Shown piece by piece: positions 28,028 to 37,342 of a stretch of DNA of 64,000 nt (position 1 is its first letter; the number at the start of each line of letters is the position of its first letter). The notes beneath the pieces were generated by a model. That model did no database searches, was not told the origin of the DNA, and saw only the letters and a list, made by a program, of their open reading frames with translations. Origin of the DNA: Candidatus Iainarchaeum sp. (GTDB lineage: Archaea; Iainarchaeota; Iainarchaeia; Iainarchaeales; SKW153). The stretch is from NCBI GenBank assembly GCA_026414365.1, contig JAOAJD010000001.1, positions 62,001 through 126,000 on the forward strand, written 5' to 3'. The position numbers and the translations under genes are program-made.

Positions 28028-29488
28028 TTGAGATTTATAAGTAATTATGACATGAAACTCTTTGAAAGATTTGCTAATCAATTTGGTATCAGTAACAAAA
28101 CACTTATGGAAAATGCAGGTAAAGCAATTGTTAACGAAATTGAAACCACAGTTGGTAAAAAAGTTAGATTTTTTGTTTTGTGTGGGGTTGGTAACAACGG
28201 CGGTGATGGTCTAACCACTGCAAGAATTCTAAAAGAACATGGTTATGAAGTATATGTCTATCTAATTGGAGAACCCAAAACAGAAGAAGCAAAAGAAGCA
28301 TACAAAAAATTATTATCAAAATACAAAAACGTGTTTGTTAGTGAAGCTTTTTTAGATAGGCTTAATGAGAAATATATAATAATTGACGCAATTTTTGGGA
28401 CAGGTTTTAGGGGCAAAGTTGATGGCAAAATAAAAAAAATTATAGAAAAGATCAATAAAATAAAAGCTAAAAAAATATGTATTGATATTCCATCCGGATT
28501 TGATAAAAATTGTATTGATAATAATTATGTTTTACCAGATAAGATATTGTGTCTTCATGCCGCAAAAAAAGGTTTAGAAGGTTTTTCAAGAAAAATTAAA
28601 ATATTAGATATAGGAATACCAAAAGAAGTGGAATTAGTTATAACTAGTGATCACGTTAGAAAAATGCTTAAAGAAAGAGAAACAAATTCTTACAAAGGAC
28701 AAAATGGTAAGATTTTAATAATAGCCGGAAGCGAAAAATATCCTGGATCAGCAATACTTTGTTACAATGCATCAAAAGCTTGCTTTCGTACAGGTGTGGA
28801 TTTAGTAAAAATCTTCACAGTAGCCAAAGTAGGGTGGCTAATTAACTTAAAACTTCCCGAAGCAATAACGACAAAAATAGATTGTGATTTTTTAAAATAC
28901 GATCATATTGAAGAGGCATTAGATTTAGCAAAATCCAGCGATGTTATTTTGATTGGCCCTGGAATTGGTGAAAATAAAGAAACCAAAATATTTGTAAAAG
29001 AAATAATAGAAAAGATAAAAGACAAAAAAACAATAGTAGATGCTGATGGAATAAAAGCATTAGCTGGAATCAAACTAAACAAAAACGTATTAATAACGCC
29101 TCATAAAAGAGAGTTAGAAATATTTTCTGACAGAGAAATACCAATGGAAATTACATCAAGAGCAAGAATAACTAAAGAGATTGCAAAAAAACAAAATTGC
29201 AATATATTACTAAAGGGTCCGATAGACATAATTACAAACGGAAAAGAAATAAGTTTTAATGCAACTGGTAATCCTGCTATGACAACTGCAGGTACCGGCG
29301 ATGTTTTGGCAGGGTTGTGCGCAGCTTTTGCAACAAATAATTCTTTAATAAAAAGTGCTGAAGCAGCAGCATATATTAATGGTTATTGCGGAGATATGCT
29401 TTATGAAGAAAAGAATTATGGCATACTTGCATCAGATATAATAGAAAAAATACCTGAAGTGATAAATAATATTAAGGTGAGTAAATGA
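28028..29488 (+). CDS. nnr: Bifunctional NAD(P)H-hydrate epimerase / ADP-dependent NAD(P)H-hydrate dehydratase
   Basis: Epimerase VLCGVGNNGGDGLTTARIL; dehydratase NATGNPAMTTAGTGDVLAGLCAAF. Confidence 0.94.
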   Translation: MRFISNYDMKLFERFANQFGISNKTLMENAGKAIVNEIETTVGKKVRFFVLCGVGNNGGDGLTTARILKEHGYEVYVYLIGEPKTEEAKEAYKKLLSKYKNVFVSEAFLDRLNEKYIIIDAIFGTGFRGKVDGKIKKIIEKINKIKAKKICIDIPSGFDKNCIDNNYVLPDKILCLHAAKKGLEGFSRKIKILDIGIPKEVELVITSDHVRKMLKERETNSYKGQNGKILIIAGSEKYPGSAILCYNASKACFRTGVDLVKIFTVAKVGWLINLKLPEAITTKIDCDFLKYDHIEEALDLAKSSDVILIGPGIGENKETKIFVKEIIEKIKDKKTIVDADGIKALAGIKLNKNVLITPHKRELEIFSDREIPMEITSRARITKEIAKKQNCNILLKGPIDIITNGKEISFNATGNPAMTTAGTGDVLAGLCAAFATNNSLIKSAEAAAYINGYCGDMLYEEKNYGILASDIIEKIPEVINNIKVSK

Positions 29489-29835
29489 TTTATGAAGAAA
29501 AAAGACCTTGGGGATTATTCAAAACTTATGCATTCAATGAAAAATGTACTGTTAAAATATTAGAAGTTAATCCGAAACAACAATTAAGTTTACAAAGCCA
29601 TAAAAAAAGGAGTGAATTGTGGGTTGCATTAGACGATGGTTGCTATGTGCAAATAGGAAACAAAATAAAAAAACTTGTTAAAGGAGATTTTATAATAATA
29701 AAAAAAAGGCAAAAACACAGATTAATATCTAAAGGTAAAAAATTTAGGGTCTTGGAAATCAGTTTTGGAAAATTTGATGAACATGATGAAATAAGATATG
29801 AAGATATCTATGGAAGAACAAATAAAAATAAATGA
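29485..29835 (+). CDS. Cupin, mannose-6-phosphate isomerase type II C-terminal-like
   Basis: EKRPWGLFKTYAFNEKCTVKILEVNPKQQLSLQSHKKRSELWVALDD…FGKFDEHDEIRYEDIYGR. Confidence 0.88.
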   Translation: MIYEEKRPWGLFKTYAFNEKCTVKILEVNPKQQLSLQSHKKRSELWVALDDGCYVQIGNKIKKLVKGDFIIIKKRQKHRLISKGKKFRVLEISFGKFDEHDEIRYEDIYGRTNKNK

Positions 29836-29856
29836 TATTATATTTTTTATAAAACT

Positions 29857-30003
29857 TTAAAAAAATCCTCTTGCTATTTTGATCGATTTTCTCAAACATT
29901 TTTTATGCCAATACTTACCAGCCCATTTTTTATCAATGCCTGGTTTGCCACAAAGAGCACAAGACTCATTTGAATTTAAATTGGTATCCTCAACCATAAA
30001 CAT
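29857..30003 (-). CDS. Small zinc-finger-like protein (48 aa), not in supplied ORF track
   Basis: Own translation: MFMVEDTNLNSNESCALCGKPGIDKKWAGKYWHKKCLRKSIKIARGFF*; CxxC…HxxxC metal-ligand spacing. Confidence 0.55.
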   Translation of the reverse strand: MFMVEDTNLNSNESCALCGKPGIDKKWAGKYWHKKCLRKSIKIARGFF

Positions 30004-30014
30004 CTTTGTAAAGA

Positions 30015-30087
30015 TAGCCCCGGAGAGATTCGAACTCCCGTTCCAGGGTCCAAAGCCCTGTGTGCTTGGCCGCTACACTACGGGGCT
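30015..30087 (-). tRNA. tRNA-Gln(TTG)
   Basis: Acceptor AGCCCCG/CGGGGCT, anticodon arm CAGGG-CTTTGGA-CCCTG, T arm GGGAG-TTCGAAT-CTCTC. Confidence 0.95.
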
Positions 30088-30223
30088 ATTAACATAAAAA
30101 TAAAACAATGAAAAGGTTTAAAACACTTAAAATGTAAAAGATTATTTATCAATTATAAATTATTATTGTAAGTTCAAAGCTTAAAAAGATTAATTATTGA
30201 AAATTTTTACTAAAAACAAATAT

Positions 30224-30298
30224 GGGCGAGTAGCTTAGCCTGGTTGGAGCACTCGGCTGATAACCGGGGGGTCGGCAGTTCAAATCTGCCCTCGCCCA
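30224..30298 (+). tRNA. tRNA-Ile(GAT)
   Basis: Acceptor GGGCGAG/CTCGCCC, anticodon loop CTGATAA, T arm TTCAAAT. Confidence 0.95.
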
Positions 30299-30368
30299 CT
30301 TTTAATAAATTTATTTCCTTAGAAAAAAACAAAATAAAAATTAAAAAATTGGTAGGGAACTATTTGCT

Positions 30369-30779
30369 CTACTCATTTGATAAAACAAGAACAATAACTT
30401 TTCTTTCTCTTGGACCATCAAATTCACAGAATAATATACCTTGCCATGTGCCTAAAACTAAAACAGAATCTTTAACTAACAACGAGACGCTATTGCCTAT
30501 CAAAGAACTTTTTATGTGAGCATCACTGTTACCTTCACTATGTGCATAATTATCATTCATAGGTAAAAGCTTAGCTAATTTATCCAAAATATCTCTTTTT
30601 ACAGAAGGATCTGCATTCTCATTAATTGTCAATGCTGCGGTAGTATGAGGAACAAAAACAACACATAAACCTTCTTTTATTTTACTCTTTAAAACAATCT
30701 CCTCAACTCTCTTTGTAATATCTACTATTTCTTCTCTTCTGTTAGTCTTAATAGAAAAAAATTCTATCATGATCATCAC
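30369..30779 (-). CDS. YjbQ/UPF0047 family protein (secondary thiamine-phosphate synthase-like)
   Basis: GLCVVFVPHTTAALTINENADPSVKRDIL…YAHSEGNSDAHIKSSLIGNSVSLLV…LGTWQGILFCEFDGPRERKVIV. Confidence 0.93.
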   Translation of the reverse strand: MMIMIEFFSIKTNRREEIVDITKRVEEIVLKSKIKEGLCVVFVPHTTAALTINENADPSVKRDILDKLAKLLPMNDNYAHSEGNSDAHIKSSLIGNSVSLLVKDSVLVLGTWQGILFCEFDGPRERKVIVLVLSNE

Positions 30780-30786
30780 AAACTTT

Positions 30787-32193
30787 TTACATTTTCCCTT
30801 TTTCCAATAATTCTCTAACTAATTTTTGGACAATTCTTGGTTCCGCTTTGCCTCTCAAATGGCGCATTGTTTGGCCAACTACAAAATTAATAACTTTATC
30901 TGGTTTTTGTTTATAATCCTCAAAAATATTTTTGTGATTTGCTAATACTATTTTTACAGCATTATATATATCTTCTTCTGATTTATCTATAAGTAAATTC
31001 TCCTTTGCTAAAAATTCTCTTGGTTTTATTTTGTCTAAAACATATCTTATTAAAGCTTGTTTTGCATTCTTTTCACTAACTCTATTTTCATTAACTAACC
31101 TCAAGAGCTCTATAATTTCTTTAGCTTCTATACCGGACTGTTTTAAGGTTAAATCATTGTAATTTAATACACCCATGATTTCTCTAGTTACAAATTTTGC
31201 TGCAAATGTTGGCTCTACTTCCTTGCAGATATCTTCATATAATAAAGATATTGAATAATTAGAACATAAGACCTTTGCATCGTAATTTGTTATTTTATAC
31301 TGCTCTACAAATCTTTTGGCTTTTTGTTCAGGTAATTCTGGCATTTCTCTTTTTAGCTCTTTCAACCAATCTTCCGAAACTTCTATAATAGGCAAATCTG
31401 GCTCAGCAATATAACCATAATCCTCTTCAGTCTCTTTAGTTCTCATAGAGTAAGTTATTTTTTCTTTGTCATCAAAACCTCTCGTTTCTCTAGATATCTT
31501 TTCTCCCTTACTAATCAATTCTCTTTGTCTCTTCTCTTCGTAAGTTAAAGCAACCTCCACATTCTTAAAACCATTTATATTCTTTATCTCAACCCTCTCG
31601 TAACCTTCTATAGAAATATTTGCATCACACTTTAAAACAGATTCACCAACAACAAAAACACCTAAGTACTCTAAAATAGTGATAAGTTTGTTTAGAAATT
31701 CCCTTGCTTCAGAAGGACTATTAATATCCGGTTCTGTAACAATTTCAACTAATGGAATTCCAGAGCGATTATAATCTATTAAACAATAAGAGCTCGTAGA
31801 AATGCCTGCACTATGAACTAAAGAAGCTGGATCTTCTTCAAGATGAATTCTTCTAATCCTAACTTTTTTGCCAGAATCTAAGAAAACAATACCGTTTTTA
31901 CCTAATGGTACTTCATACTGTGTAATTTGAAAATTTTTGGCTAAATCAGGGTAAAAATATGTTTTCCTACTAAAGTAAAATTCTTTATTTATCTCACAAT
32001 TTAAAGCTAATGCAACCTTTAACCCATAATCTAAAGCCTTTTTATTAATCTTAGGCTTTGAACCAGGAAAACCTAAACAAACCTCACAGACAGAAGAATT
32101 GGGTAAATCTGATTTTGTTGAACAACTACAGAAAAGCTTAGAGTTAGTGTTTAATTGAGTATGAACTTCTAAACCAATTACAACTTTGTTCAT
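30787..32193 (-). CDS. gatB: Asp/Glu-tRNA amidotransferase subunit B
   Basis: VVIGLEVHTQLNTNSKLFCSCSTKSDLPNSSVCEVCLGFPGSKP; LVEIVTEPDINSPSEAREFL. Confidence 0.96.
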   Translation of the reverse strand: MNKVVIGLEVHTQLNTNSKLFCSCSTKSDLPNSSVCEVCLGFPGSKPKINKKALDYGLKVALALNCEINKEFYFSRKTYFYPDLAKNFQITQYEVPLGKNGIVFLDSGKKVRIRRIHLEEDPASLVHSAGISTSSYCLIDYNRSGIPLVEIVTEPDINSPSEAREFLNKLITILEYLGVFVVGESVLKCDANISIEGYERVEIKNINGFKNVEVALTYEEKRQRELISKGEKISRETRGFDDKEKITYSMRTKETEEDYGYIAEPDLPIIEVSEDWLKELKREMPELPEQKAKRFVEQYKITNYDAKVLCSNYSISLLYEDICKEVEPTFAAKFVTREIMGVLNYNDLTLKQSGIEAKEIIELLRLVNENRVSEKNAKQALIRYVLDKIKPREFLAKENLLIDKSEEDIYNAVKIVLANHKNIFEDYKQKPDKVINFVVGQTMRHLRGKAEPRIVQKLVRELLEKGKM

Positions 32194-32981
32194 CAGATCC
32201 TCTCCAATGAATTTAATAGATCCTTATGAACATCTTTATGACATATAATAAAATGACCTGCAAAGATATCTGCCTCTTTCCCATTTATGTCTGTGATCAC
32301 AGCACCCGCTTCTTTTGCAATGATATATGCTGCAGAAACATCCCAAGGCTGGAGTTCATAAAAGAAAACCCCTCCAAAAACATTCCTCGCAACATAACAA
32401 ATATCTAAAACCGCAGATCCTAAACGCCTAATACCTAAACTTTTATATGAAAGAACATGTATTGCTTTTGCAGTTTTGTCTTTTTTCTCTCCATCAGCAT
32501 AAGGAAAACCAGTTCCTATCAAACAATCTTTCAAAACTAAACTATAATTCAAACTTAATTTTTTGTTATTTAAATAAGCACCTTCCCCAACTTTACAAAA
32601 AAACAAATCTTTCATAATTGGATCGTAAACAACACCCAAGACAGGCATATTTTTTTTGACTAAAGCAATAGAGTGGCAAAAGATTGGCAGACCGCAAGCA
32701 AAATTATTAGTTCCATCTATTGGATCAACCACCCAAAAAAAATCATTATTATTTATATTTTTCTCAGTTTCTTCACCTAGAAATCCATGATCTGGAAATT
32801 TATCTAACAAGTATTGCTTAATATAATTTTCACACTCAATGTCAGCATTAGTAACTAAATTTCTAACACTTTTTTCCTTTACTCCTTTATCAAGACTATA
32901 AAAATATTCTAATGCTATTTTAGATGCTCCTTTAGCAGCATTTATGGCATATTTTAACTCTTTTGAGAATGCACTTTTCAT
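32193..32981 (-). CDS. Inositol monophosphatase family protein
   Basis: GEETEKN, WVVDPIDGTNNFACGLPIF, ELQPWDVSAAYIIAKEAGAVITDINGK. Confidence 0.93.
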   Translation of the reverse strand: MKSAFSKELKYAINAAKGASKIALEYFYSLDKGVKEKSVRNLVTNADIECENYIKQYLLDKFPDHGFLGEETEKNINNNDFFWVVDPIDGTNNFACGLPIFCHSIALVKKNMPVLGVVYDPIMKDLFFCKVGEGAYLNNKKLSLNYSLVLKDCLIGTGFPYADGEKKDKTAKAIHVLSYKSLGIRRLGSAVLDICYVARNVFGGVFFYELQPWDVSAAYIIAKEAGAVITDINGKEADIFAGHFIICHKDVHKDLLNSLERI

Positions 32982-34402
32982 AATAGTCCCTCCAAAAAGC
33001 TAGCAGCAGAGATAAGCTCAGATTCTCTAAGGAAATCAGCGGTTAACATAATACCACAAGGCAAATTGTTAACAAATCCCATATTAAGACTTATGTGTGG
33101 TAAACCTGATAGATTGGCAGGTACAGTAAATAAATCCATAAAATAATCTTGAACAGGTGTAAATTTTGATATATCCTCAAACTTTGGTGGTAAGATTGGC
33201 ATCGTAGGATGAACAACAAAATCAAATTTGGAAAAAATTCTTTTGTATTCATCTATTAATAAAGTCCTTGCTTTCATTGCCCTTAAATAAAACGCATCTC
33301 TAAAACCAGACATCCTTGCAAAAGTACCTAAAATAATCCTTCTTTTAGCCTCTTTCCCTAAATTATTTGATCTAACATCTGAAAAATAATCATCGAAATA
33401 ACCTTTAAGAACTTCATGTTTACCATATCTTAAACCACAGAATTTTGCCAAGTTGGTGGATGCTTCGCTAACAGCAATCAGATAATAAGTTGGGATACTA
33501 TATTTTGAATTTAATGGCAAAGAAACTTCCTTATAAGAAAATCCTTCAGACTCCATCTTATGAATGCAATTCCAAAAAATATCCAAAACTTTCTTATCAG
33601 CCAAATCACTTTCAACCAATTCTTTAGGTATTGCTATTTCATAATTTTTTCTTTTTAAAATAGAAATATCTGGTTGATCTCTTATAGAGGTACTATCTCT
33701 TTCATCATAACCAGAAATTATTTTTTGTAGCAAAAAAGCATCATTAACATTTTTACCCATTGAACCTATTTTATCTAAAGAACAAGCGTAGTCTATCAAA
33801 CCAAACCTAGAGACTCTACCATATGTAGGAGTTATTCCAACAATACCACAAAAAGAAGAAGGACAAGCAATGCTTCCACCAGTACTCTCTGCAATTGAGA
33901 CATGTGTATGTTTAGATATTGCTGTAAAACCTGCTGAACCCGAAGAGGAGCCTCCACAACTTCTTGACTCATCGAAAGGATTTTTTGGAATTTCGAAATC
34001 AACGCCTACATTTTTTCCAAAAGTACCAAAACCAAATTCATCTTGAGAAGTTTTTCCTATTATTATTGCTCCTTCAGCTCTAACCTTCGCAACAACAGTA
34101 GCATCGAAATTTGGTTTATAGCCCTCTAATATCTTACTACCTGCTTTTGACTCAACACCTTTAACACAGATACAATCTTTAATAGATACTGGAACTCCTA
34201 GAAGCAATCCACTAAAACCCTTTCTAACTTCTCTTTCAAGCCTTTCAGCTTCAGCTAAAGCAAAGTCTTCACAAATAGTAGTAAAGTAGTTGTATTTCTT
34301 ATTCACCTTTTTAGCCTCTTCGATTATTGAATAAGTATTTTCTGAGATTGAAATCTGCCCAGCCTTAACCTGATTCACAAAATCAGATAACTGTAGTATC
34401 AC
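32978..34402 (-). CDS. gatA: Asp/Glu-tRNA amidotransferase subunit A
   Basis: Amidase signature GGSSSGSAGFTAISKHTHVSIAESTGGSIACPSSFCGIVGITPTYGRVSRFGLIDYACSLDKIG. Confidence 0.96.
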   Translation of the reverse strand: MILQLSDFVNQVKAGQISISENTYSIIEEAKKVNKKYNYFTTICEDFALAEAERLEREVRKGFSGLLLGVPVSIKDCICVKGVESKAGSKILEGYKPNFDATVVAKVRAEGAIIIGKTSQDEFGFGTFGKNVGVDFEIPKNPFDESRSCGGSSSGSAGFTAISKHTHVSIAESTGGSIACPSSFCGIVGITPTYGRVSRFGLIDYACSLDKIGSMGKNVNDAFLLQKIISGYDERDSTSIRDQPDISILKRKNYEIAIPKELVESDLADKKVLDIFWNCIHKMESEGFSYKEVSLPLNSKYSIPTYYLIAVSEASTNLAKFCGLRYGKHEVLKGYFDDYFSDVRSNNLGKEAKRRIILGTFARMSGFRDAFYLRAMKARTLLIDEYKRIFSKFDFVVHPTMPILPPKFEDISKFTPVQDYFMDLFTVPANLSGLPHISLNMGFVNNLPCGIMLTADFLRESELISAASFLEGLL

Positions 34403-34695
34403 TTAACCACCTTTGGACCCTTAAAATAATAATCTTTCTTATGAACAGTATTGGCCAAAGCTTCTTCAGCACTAAAACTTCTATTTATTATATCTTCCCT
34501 CCAGACATTCTTGATTACAATAGGCTGAAAACTTGGCTTCGTTTTACTAATATCTAATTCTTCCAAGACAGAAAATGCATTAATAACCTCTTGCAACTGT
34601 GGCAAAAACTCTTTCTTCTCATCCTCTGTTAACCTTAATCTAGCATTCTTACAAATTTTTTCTAAAAGCTCTAAGTCTACTTTTATTTTGCTCAT
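34399..34695 (-). CDS. gatC: Asp/Glu-tRNA amidotransferase subunit C
   Basis: ICKNARLRLTEDEKKEFLPQLQEVINAFSVLEELDISKTKPSFQP…WREDIINRSFSAEEAL; position next to gatA. Confidence 0.92.
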   Translation of the reverse strand: MSKIKVDLELLEKICKNARLRLTEDEKKEFLPQLQEVINAFSVLEELDISKTKPSFQPIVIKNVWREDIINRSFSAEEALANTVHKKDYYFKGPKVVK

Positions 34696-34701
34696 GGCAA
34701 A

Positions 34702-36471
34702 TCATTTCTCTTTAATAATTTTTACACCAAGTTCTTTAAGCTGATCATCAGAAACTTCACTAGGTGCATTATCCATAAGAGAAACACATGCTTTATTTTT
34801 TGGGAATGCAATTACATCTCTTATAGAATCAGCACCTACTAATAGCATAACTAATCTATCTATACCCAAAGCAATTCCACCATGAGGTGGTGCTCCATAG
34901 CTAAAAGCTTCCAATAGAAAACCAAACTTTTTCTTTGCATCCTCTTCTGTAATTCCTAATATACTAAAAACTTTATTTTGTATATCTCTACGGTGTATTC
35001 TTATACTACCACCACCCAACTCGACTCCATTTAGCACAACATCATAACTTCTACTTTTTGCCTTTAATGGGTCTTTATCTAAAAGTTGTAGATCTTCTAA
35101 CACAGGTGAAGTAAATGGATGGTGTACTGCATTTATTTTTTGTTCTTCTTCACTCCACTCAAACATAGGGAAATTAACAACCCATAAGAAACAGTATTCG
35201 TCTTTTCTTATAAGGTTTAACATTTTACCTATCTGCAACCTTACTTGGCCCAAAGAATTGCAACAAATACTCCACTCGTCAGCAACAATAAAAATTAAAT
35301 CACCTGCCTTAGCTTTTGTTTTTTCTATTGCTTTTTTAATTTCTTCTTTAGTTAAGTGTTTTACAATCATAGAATCTATTCCATCTTCCAAAACTTTTGC
35401 AGTAACTAAACCTTTTGCACCATAAAGCCTAGCAGTATCCATTAATTTATTAAGATCACTTTTAGAAAACTTCTCAGATCCATTTGGAACTACTATTGCT
35501 TTTATACTACCCCCTGAATTTAACACATTTTTAAATATAGAAAAAGATGAATCTCGGAAACATTCAGAAATATCTATTAACTCTAAATCAAATCTTAAAT
35601 CTGGCTTGTCGGAACCAAACCTATTCATTGCTTCATCATAAGTCATTCTAATAAAGGGTGTTTTTATATCAATTCCTTTAATCTTCTTAAAAATCTCCTT
35701 GAGACAACCTTCTACCACACTATAAATATCTTCTTCATCTATAAAACTCATCTCAATATCTAACTGTGTGAACTCCGGTTGTCTATCTGCTCTCAAATCT
35801 TCATCTCTGAAACATCTAGCTATTTGGAAATATCTATCAAAGCCACTAACCATTAATATTTGTTTAAACAACTGTGGACTTTGAGGCAAAGCAAAAAATT
35901 TACCTTTGTGCACTCTACTTGGTACAAGATAGTCTCTTGCTCCTTCAGGAGTAGATTTTGTTAATATTGGAGTTTCCACCTCAATAAAATTCAAAGAATC
36001 GAAATAATCCCTAATAACTTTAATTATTTTATATCTTAAAATCAAATTTCTTTGCATATCTTCTCTTCTCAAATCTAAATATCTGTAAGCTAATCTAACA
36101 TCTTCGTTAGCTAAAACCTTAGAAGATATTTCCAAAGGCAGAGGCTGTTTTGCTGGATTTAAAATAGTAACCTCCTCCACCAAAACTTCAACTTTGCCTG
36201 TAGAAATCTTTGGATTCTCTGTACCTTTTGGCCTTAAAGCAACTTTACCCTTAACTGCAACTACAAACTCTTTACTAATGGATTGAGCAACACTATGAGC
36301 CTCTTTACTTATTTCTGGATTAAAAACAACTTGAGTAATCCCATATCTATCCCTTAAGTCTAAAAAAATTAAATTACCATGATCTCTTCTATTATGAACC
36401 CACCCGTTCAAGATTACTGTTTTACCTACTATTGATTCATTTGCATCATTACAGGTTACTGTTCTTTTCAA
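34702..36471 (-). CDS. aspS: Aspartyl-tRNA synthetase, bacterial type (with GAD insertion), probably non-discriminating
   Basis: [54 protein letters not shown] region [11 protein letters not shown]…[13 protein letters not shown]-terminal [36 protein letters not shown]. Confidence 0.95.
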   Translation of the reverse strand: MKRTVTCNDANESIVGKTVILNGWVHNRRDHGNLIFLDLRDRYGITQVVFNPEISKEAHSVAQSISKEFVVAVKGKVALRPKGTENPKISTGKVEVLVEEVTILNPAKQPLPLEISSKVLANEDVRLAYRYLDLRREDMQRNLILRYKIIKVIRDYFDSLNFIEVETPILTKSTPEGARDYLVPSRVHKGKFFALPQSPQLFKQILMVSGFDRYFQIARCFRDEDLRADRQPEFTQLDIEMSFIDEEDIYSVVEGCLKEIFKKIKGIDIKTPFIRMTYDEAMNRFGSDKPDLRFDLELIDISECFRDSSFSIFKNVLNSGGSIKAIVVPNGSEKFSKSDLNKLMDTARLYGAKGLVTAKVLEDGIDSMIVKHLTKEEIKKAIEKTKAKAGDLIFIVADEWSICCNSLGQVRLQIGKMLNLIRKDEYCFLWVVNFPMFEWSEEEQKINAVHHPFTSPVLEDLQLLDKDPLKAKSRSYDVVLNGVELGGGSIRIHRRDIQNKVFSILGITEEDAKKKFGFLLEAFSYGAPPHGGIALGIDRLVMLLVGADSIRDVIAFPKNKACVSLMDNAPSEVSDDQLKELGVKIIKEK

Positions 36472-36540
36472 AAAATCCCCTCCAAAACACGAAAAAAAAC
36501 ATCAAATGTTATTATGCAATATAAAAAAATATCCAGAGAT

Positions 36541-37266
36541 TTAATTAATAATCTTATTATTTTTACTATTTACGTAAAAACACGATTTAGATAAAAAACA
36601 ATCTCTGCAAAGAGGCTTTTTTTTGCAAAACTCTTTACAATGAACCACTATCAGAGCATGATATTCTTTAAATAGAAACACCTCCTTTTCTATATGGTTC
36701 TCTATATAATTTCTATATTCATCATAGTCATTAAAACTAACCCTTAAAAATCTCTCCAAAACTCTCTTAGTATAAGCATCCACAACAAATATTGGCTTAT
36801 TTGCAGCGTATAATATAATTGAATCTGCAGTCTCTTTACCTATACCTTTTAAAGAAAGGAGCTTATCTCTCAACTCTTGTAAGGGCAGAGAAAGAAATTT
36901 ATTGATATCCCCGTCATAATTCTTCATTAAAAAGTTGCAAAAGTTTTTGATTCTCTCAGCTTTCTGATTAAAATATCCGCTCGATCTAATCAATGATGCT
37001 AAATCCTTTTTGTCTATAAATGAAAGTTTTTTAGTGTCAATAAATTCATTTTCTAATAATCTTAGAATAGCTAACTCTGCATTTTTCCAATTTGTATTTT
37101 GGGCTAATATTGCACCTATGCATATCTCAAGCTTTTGATGCCCTGTTAATTTCTTTAATCTTTTGTATTCTATTTTATTACTTTTGTTACTAACAGGCCA
37201 CCAATTCTGGATACCGTAATAGGAAGATAAAAGCTCATACAACTTAAAGATGTTTTGCTCTTTCAT
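36541..37266 (-). CDS. Endonuclease III-like HhH-GPD DNA glycosylase with [4Fe-4S] cluster motif
   Basis: LEICIGAILAQNTNWKNAELAI, LLSLKGIGKETADSIILYAANKPIFVVDAYTKRVLERF, C-terminal CKEFCKKKPLCRDCFLSKSC. Confidence 0.9.
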   Translation of the reverse strand: MKEQNIFKLYELLSSYYGIQNWWPVSNKSNKIEYKRLKKLTGHQKLEICIGAILAQNTNWKNAELAILRLLENEFIDTKKLSFIDKKDLASLIRSSGYFNQKAERIKNFCNFLMKNYDGDINKFLSLPLQELRDKLLSLKGIGKETADSIILYAANKPIFVVDAYTKRVLERFLRVSFNDYDEYRNYIENHIEKEVFLFKEYHALIVVHCKEFCKKKPLCRDCFLSKSCFYVNSKNNKIIN

Positions 37267-37342
37267 TTAAAAATATATCATCAAAAAAATAATTAAACAC
37301 GATGCAAAAAGTATATATAGTTAATGTAAAAATTATTTAGAT

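Noticed and set aside
29879-30097. Plus-strand ORF of 72 aa
   Set aside because: Antisense to tRNA-Gln and to the 48-aa zinc-finger-like ORF; 'RFELPFQGPKPCVLGRYTTGL' is a classic tRNA-derived spurious translation.
30244-30519. Plus-strand ORF of 91 aa
   Set aside because: Begins inside tRNA-Ile ('MEHSADNRGVGSSNLPSPT' is tRNA-derived) and runs antisense into the YjbQ gene.
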